Shown here one piece after another: positions 5,908 through 6,238 of a stretch of DNA of 6,238 bases. Where the stretch lies: positions 1 to 6,238 of the forward strand of contig JAAFHJ010000304.1 of the NCBI GenBank assembly GCA_013298325.1, written 5' to 3'. The notes beneath the pieces are model-generated. The model did not search any database. It worked only from the letters and a program-made list of their open reading frames with translations, and had not been told where the DNA came from. This stretch comes from Myxococcales bacterium (GTDB lineage: Bacteria > Myxococcota_A > Polyangia > Polyangiales > Polyangiaceae). A program made the position numbers and the translations under genes. How positions within the stretch are numbered: position 1 is the first letter of the stretch; each line of letters begins with the position of its first letter.

Positions 5908-6238
5908 TCAGCCGGGCGGCCATGCGAGCGGGCGCCCGCCGAGGACATGAAAGTGGATATGAAAGACGCTCTGACCGCCATCGGCACCGGTATTGGCGAC
6001 GACGCGGTAGCCGCTTTCGTCGATGCCGAGCTCCTTGGCCGCCCGCTGGGCGCCGATCATGAGCGCGCCAAGAAGTGCGGAATCTTCCGGATCTACGTCG
6101 GCCAAGCTGCGAATGTGCCGCTTCGGGATCACAAGCGCATGCATCGGCGCTTGCGGATTTACATCGTGGAAGGCGATGAGTTCATCGTTTTCGAAGAGGA
6201 TGCGTGCCGGGATTCGTTTTTCGACGATCTTGCAGAAG
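5908..6238 (-). CDS. HIT-family protein (HinT-like), N-terminus cut by window edge
   Basis: A histidine-triad nucleotide-binding protein; the family hydrolyses purine nucleoside phosphoramidates and acyl-adenylates (HinT type) in the cytoplasm. The frame is open from the right edge (6238) to a TGA at 5908-5910, giving 109 residues. It begins FCKIVEKRIPARILFENDEL, matching the usual CIFCKI start, so only a few residues are missing. Further family blocks are AFHDVNPQAPMHALVIPKRHI at about 22-42 and GQSVFHIHFHVLGGRPLAW at 88-106, where HIHFH (93-97) is the catalytic histidine triad motif. An internal ATG at 6144 would delete the conserved N-terminal strands and is not the start. HinT proteins are usually about 110-120 residues, so the gene ends normally. 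It is convergent with the oxidoreductase gene and uses the shared terminator. Which nucleotide it acts on cannot be read from the sequence. Confidence 0.95.
   Translation of the reverse strand, partial: FCKIVEKRIPARILFENDELIAFHDVNPQAPMHALVIPKRHIRSLADVDPEDSALLGALMIGAQRAAKELGIDESGYRVVANTGADGGQSVFHIHFHVLGGRPLAWPPG

Noticed and set aside
5908..6144. HIT protein starting at the ATG at 6144 (78 residues)
   Set aside because: Conserved HIT sequence continues upstream in the same frame to the window edge, so this is an internal methionine.
1..6238. tRNA/rRNA genes, CRISPR arrays, insertion sequences, phage or toxin-antitoxin and defence genes
   Set aside because: Looked for by eye on both strands; no cloverleaf, regular repeat-spacer pattern, transposase motif or terminal inverted repeat was found.

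Overview
The window is GC-rich and tightly packed, with a strong G/C bias at third codon positions, and reads as ordinary bacterial chromosome. The mix of proteins suggests a Gram-negative of the Myxococcota/deltaproteobacterial type. The supporting points are a zinc-type L31, a DUF1385 protein close to a release factor 1 gene, a mycobacterial/myxobacterial-type saccharopine-dehydrogenase-like oxidoreductase, and a secreted lipoprotein. This placement is inferred from gene content only; no marker RNA is present.

Layout, left to right. (1) Positions 1-503, minus strand: the N-terminal part of a putative lipoprotein that runs off the left edge. (2) Positions 504-728: divergent intergenic region. 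(3) Positions 729-932, plus: rpmE (ribosomal protein L31), followed by three consecutive hairpins, the last a strong terminator-like stem. (4) Positions 1103-2227, plus: DUF1385 (YqhQ-like) membrane protein. (5) Positions 2224-2961, minus: uncharacterised 245-residue protein, overlapping the DUF1385 gene tail-to-tail by 4 bases. (6) Positions 3036-5823, plus: three genes joined by stop/start overlaps, namely prfA (release factor 1), an uncharacterised 161-residue protein, and a 405-residue saccharopine-dehydrogenase-like oxidoreductase related to mycobacterial trans-acting enoyl reductases. (7) Positions 5841-5891: a perfect 23-bp-stem hairpin that probably terminates transcription from both sides. 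(8) Positions 5908-6238, minus: a HIT-family (HinT-like) protein cut by the right edge.

rpmE, DUF1385 and prfA form a neighbourhood known from many bacteria, where prmC (the methyltransferase that modifies the GGQ glutamine of RF1) often follows prfA. Here the block is interrupted by an opposite-strand gene, and prmC is replaced by an unknown small gene plus an oxidoreductase. I see no tRNA, rRNA, CRISPR array, insertion sequence, phage gene or recognisable defence system. The most interesting items are the uncharacterised genes and their translational coupling to prfA, not a clear new system.
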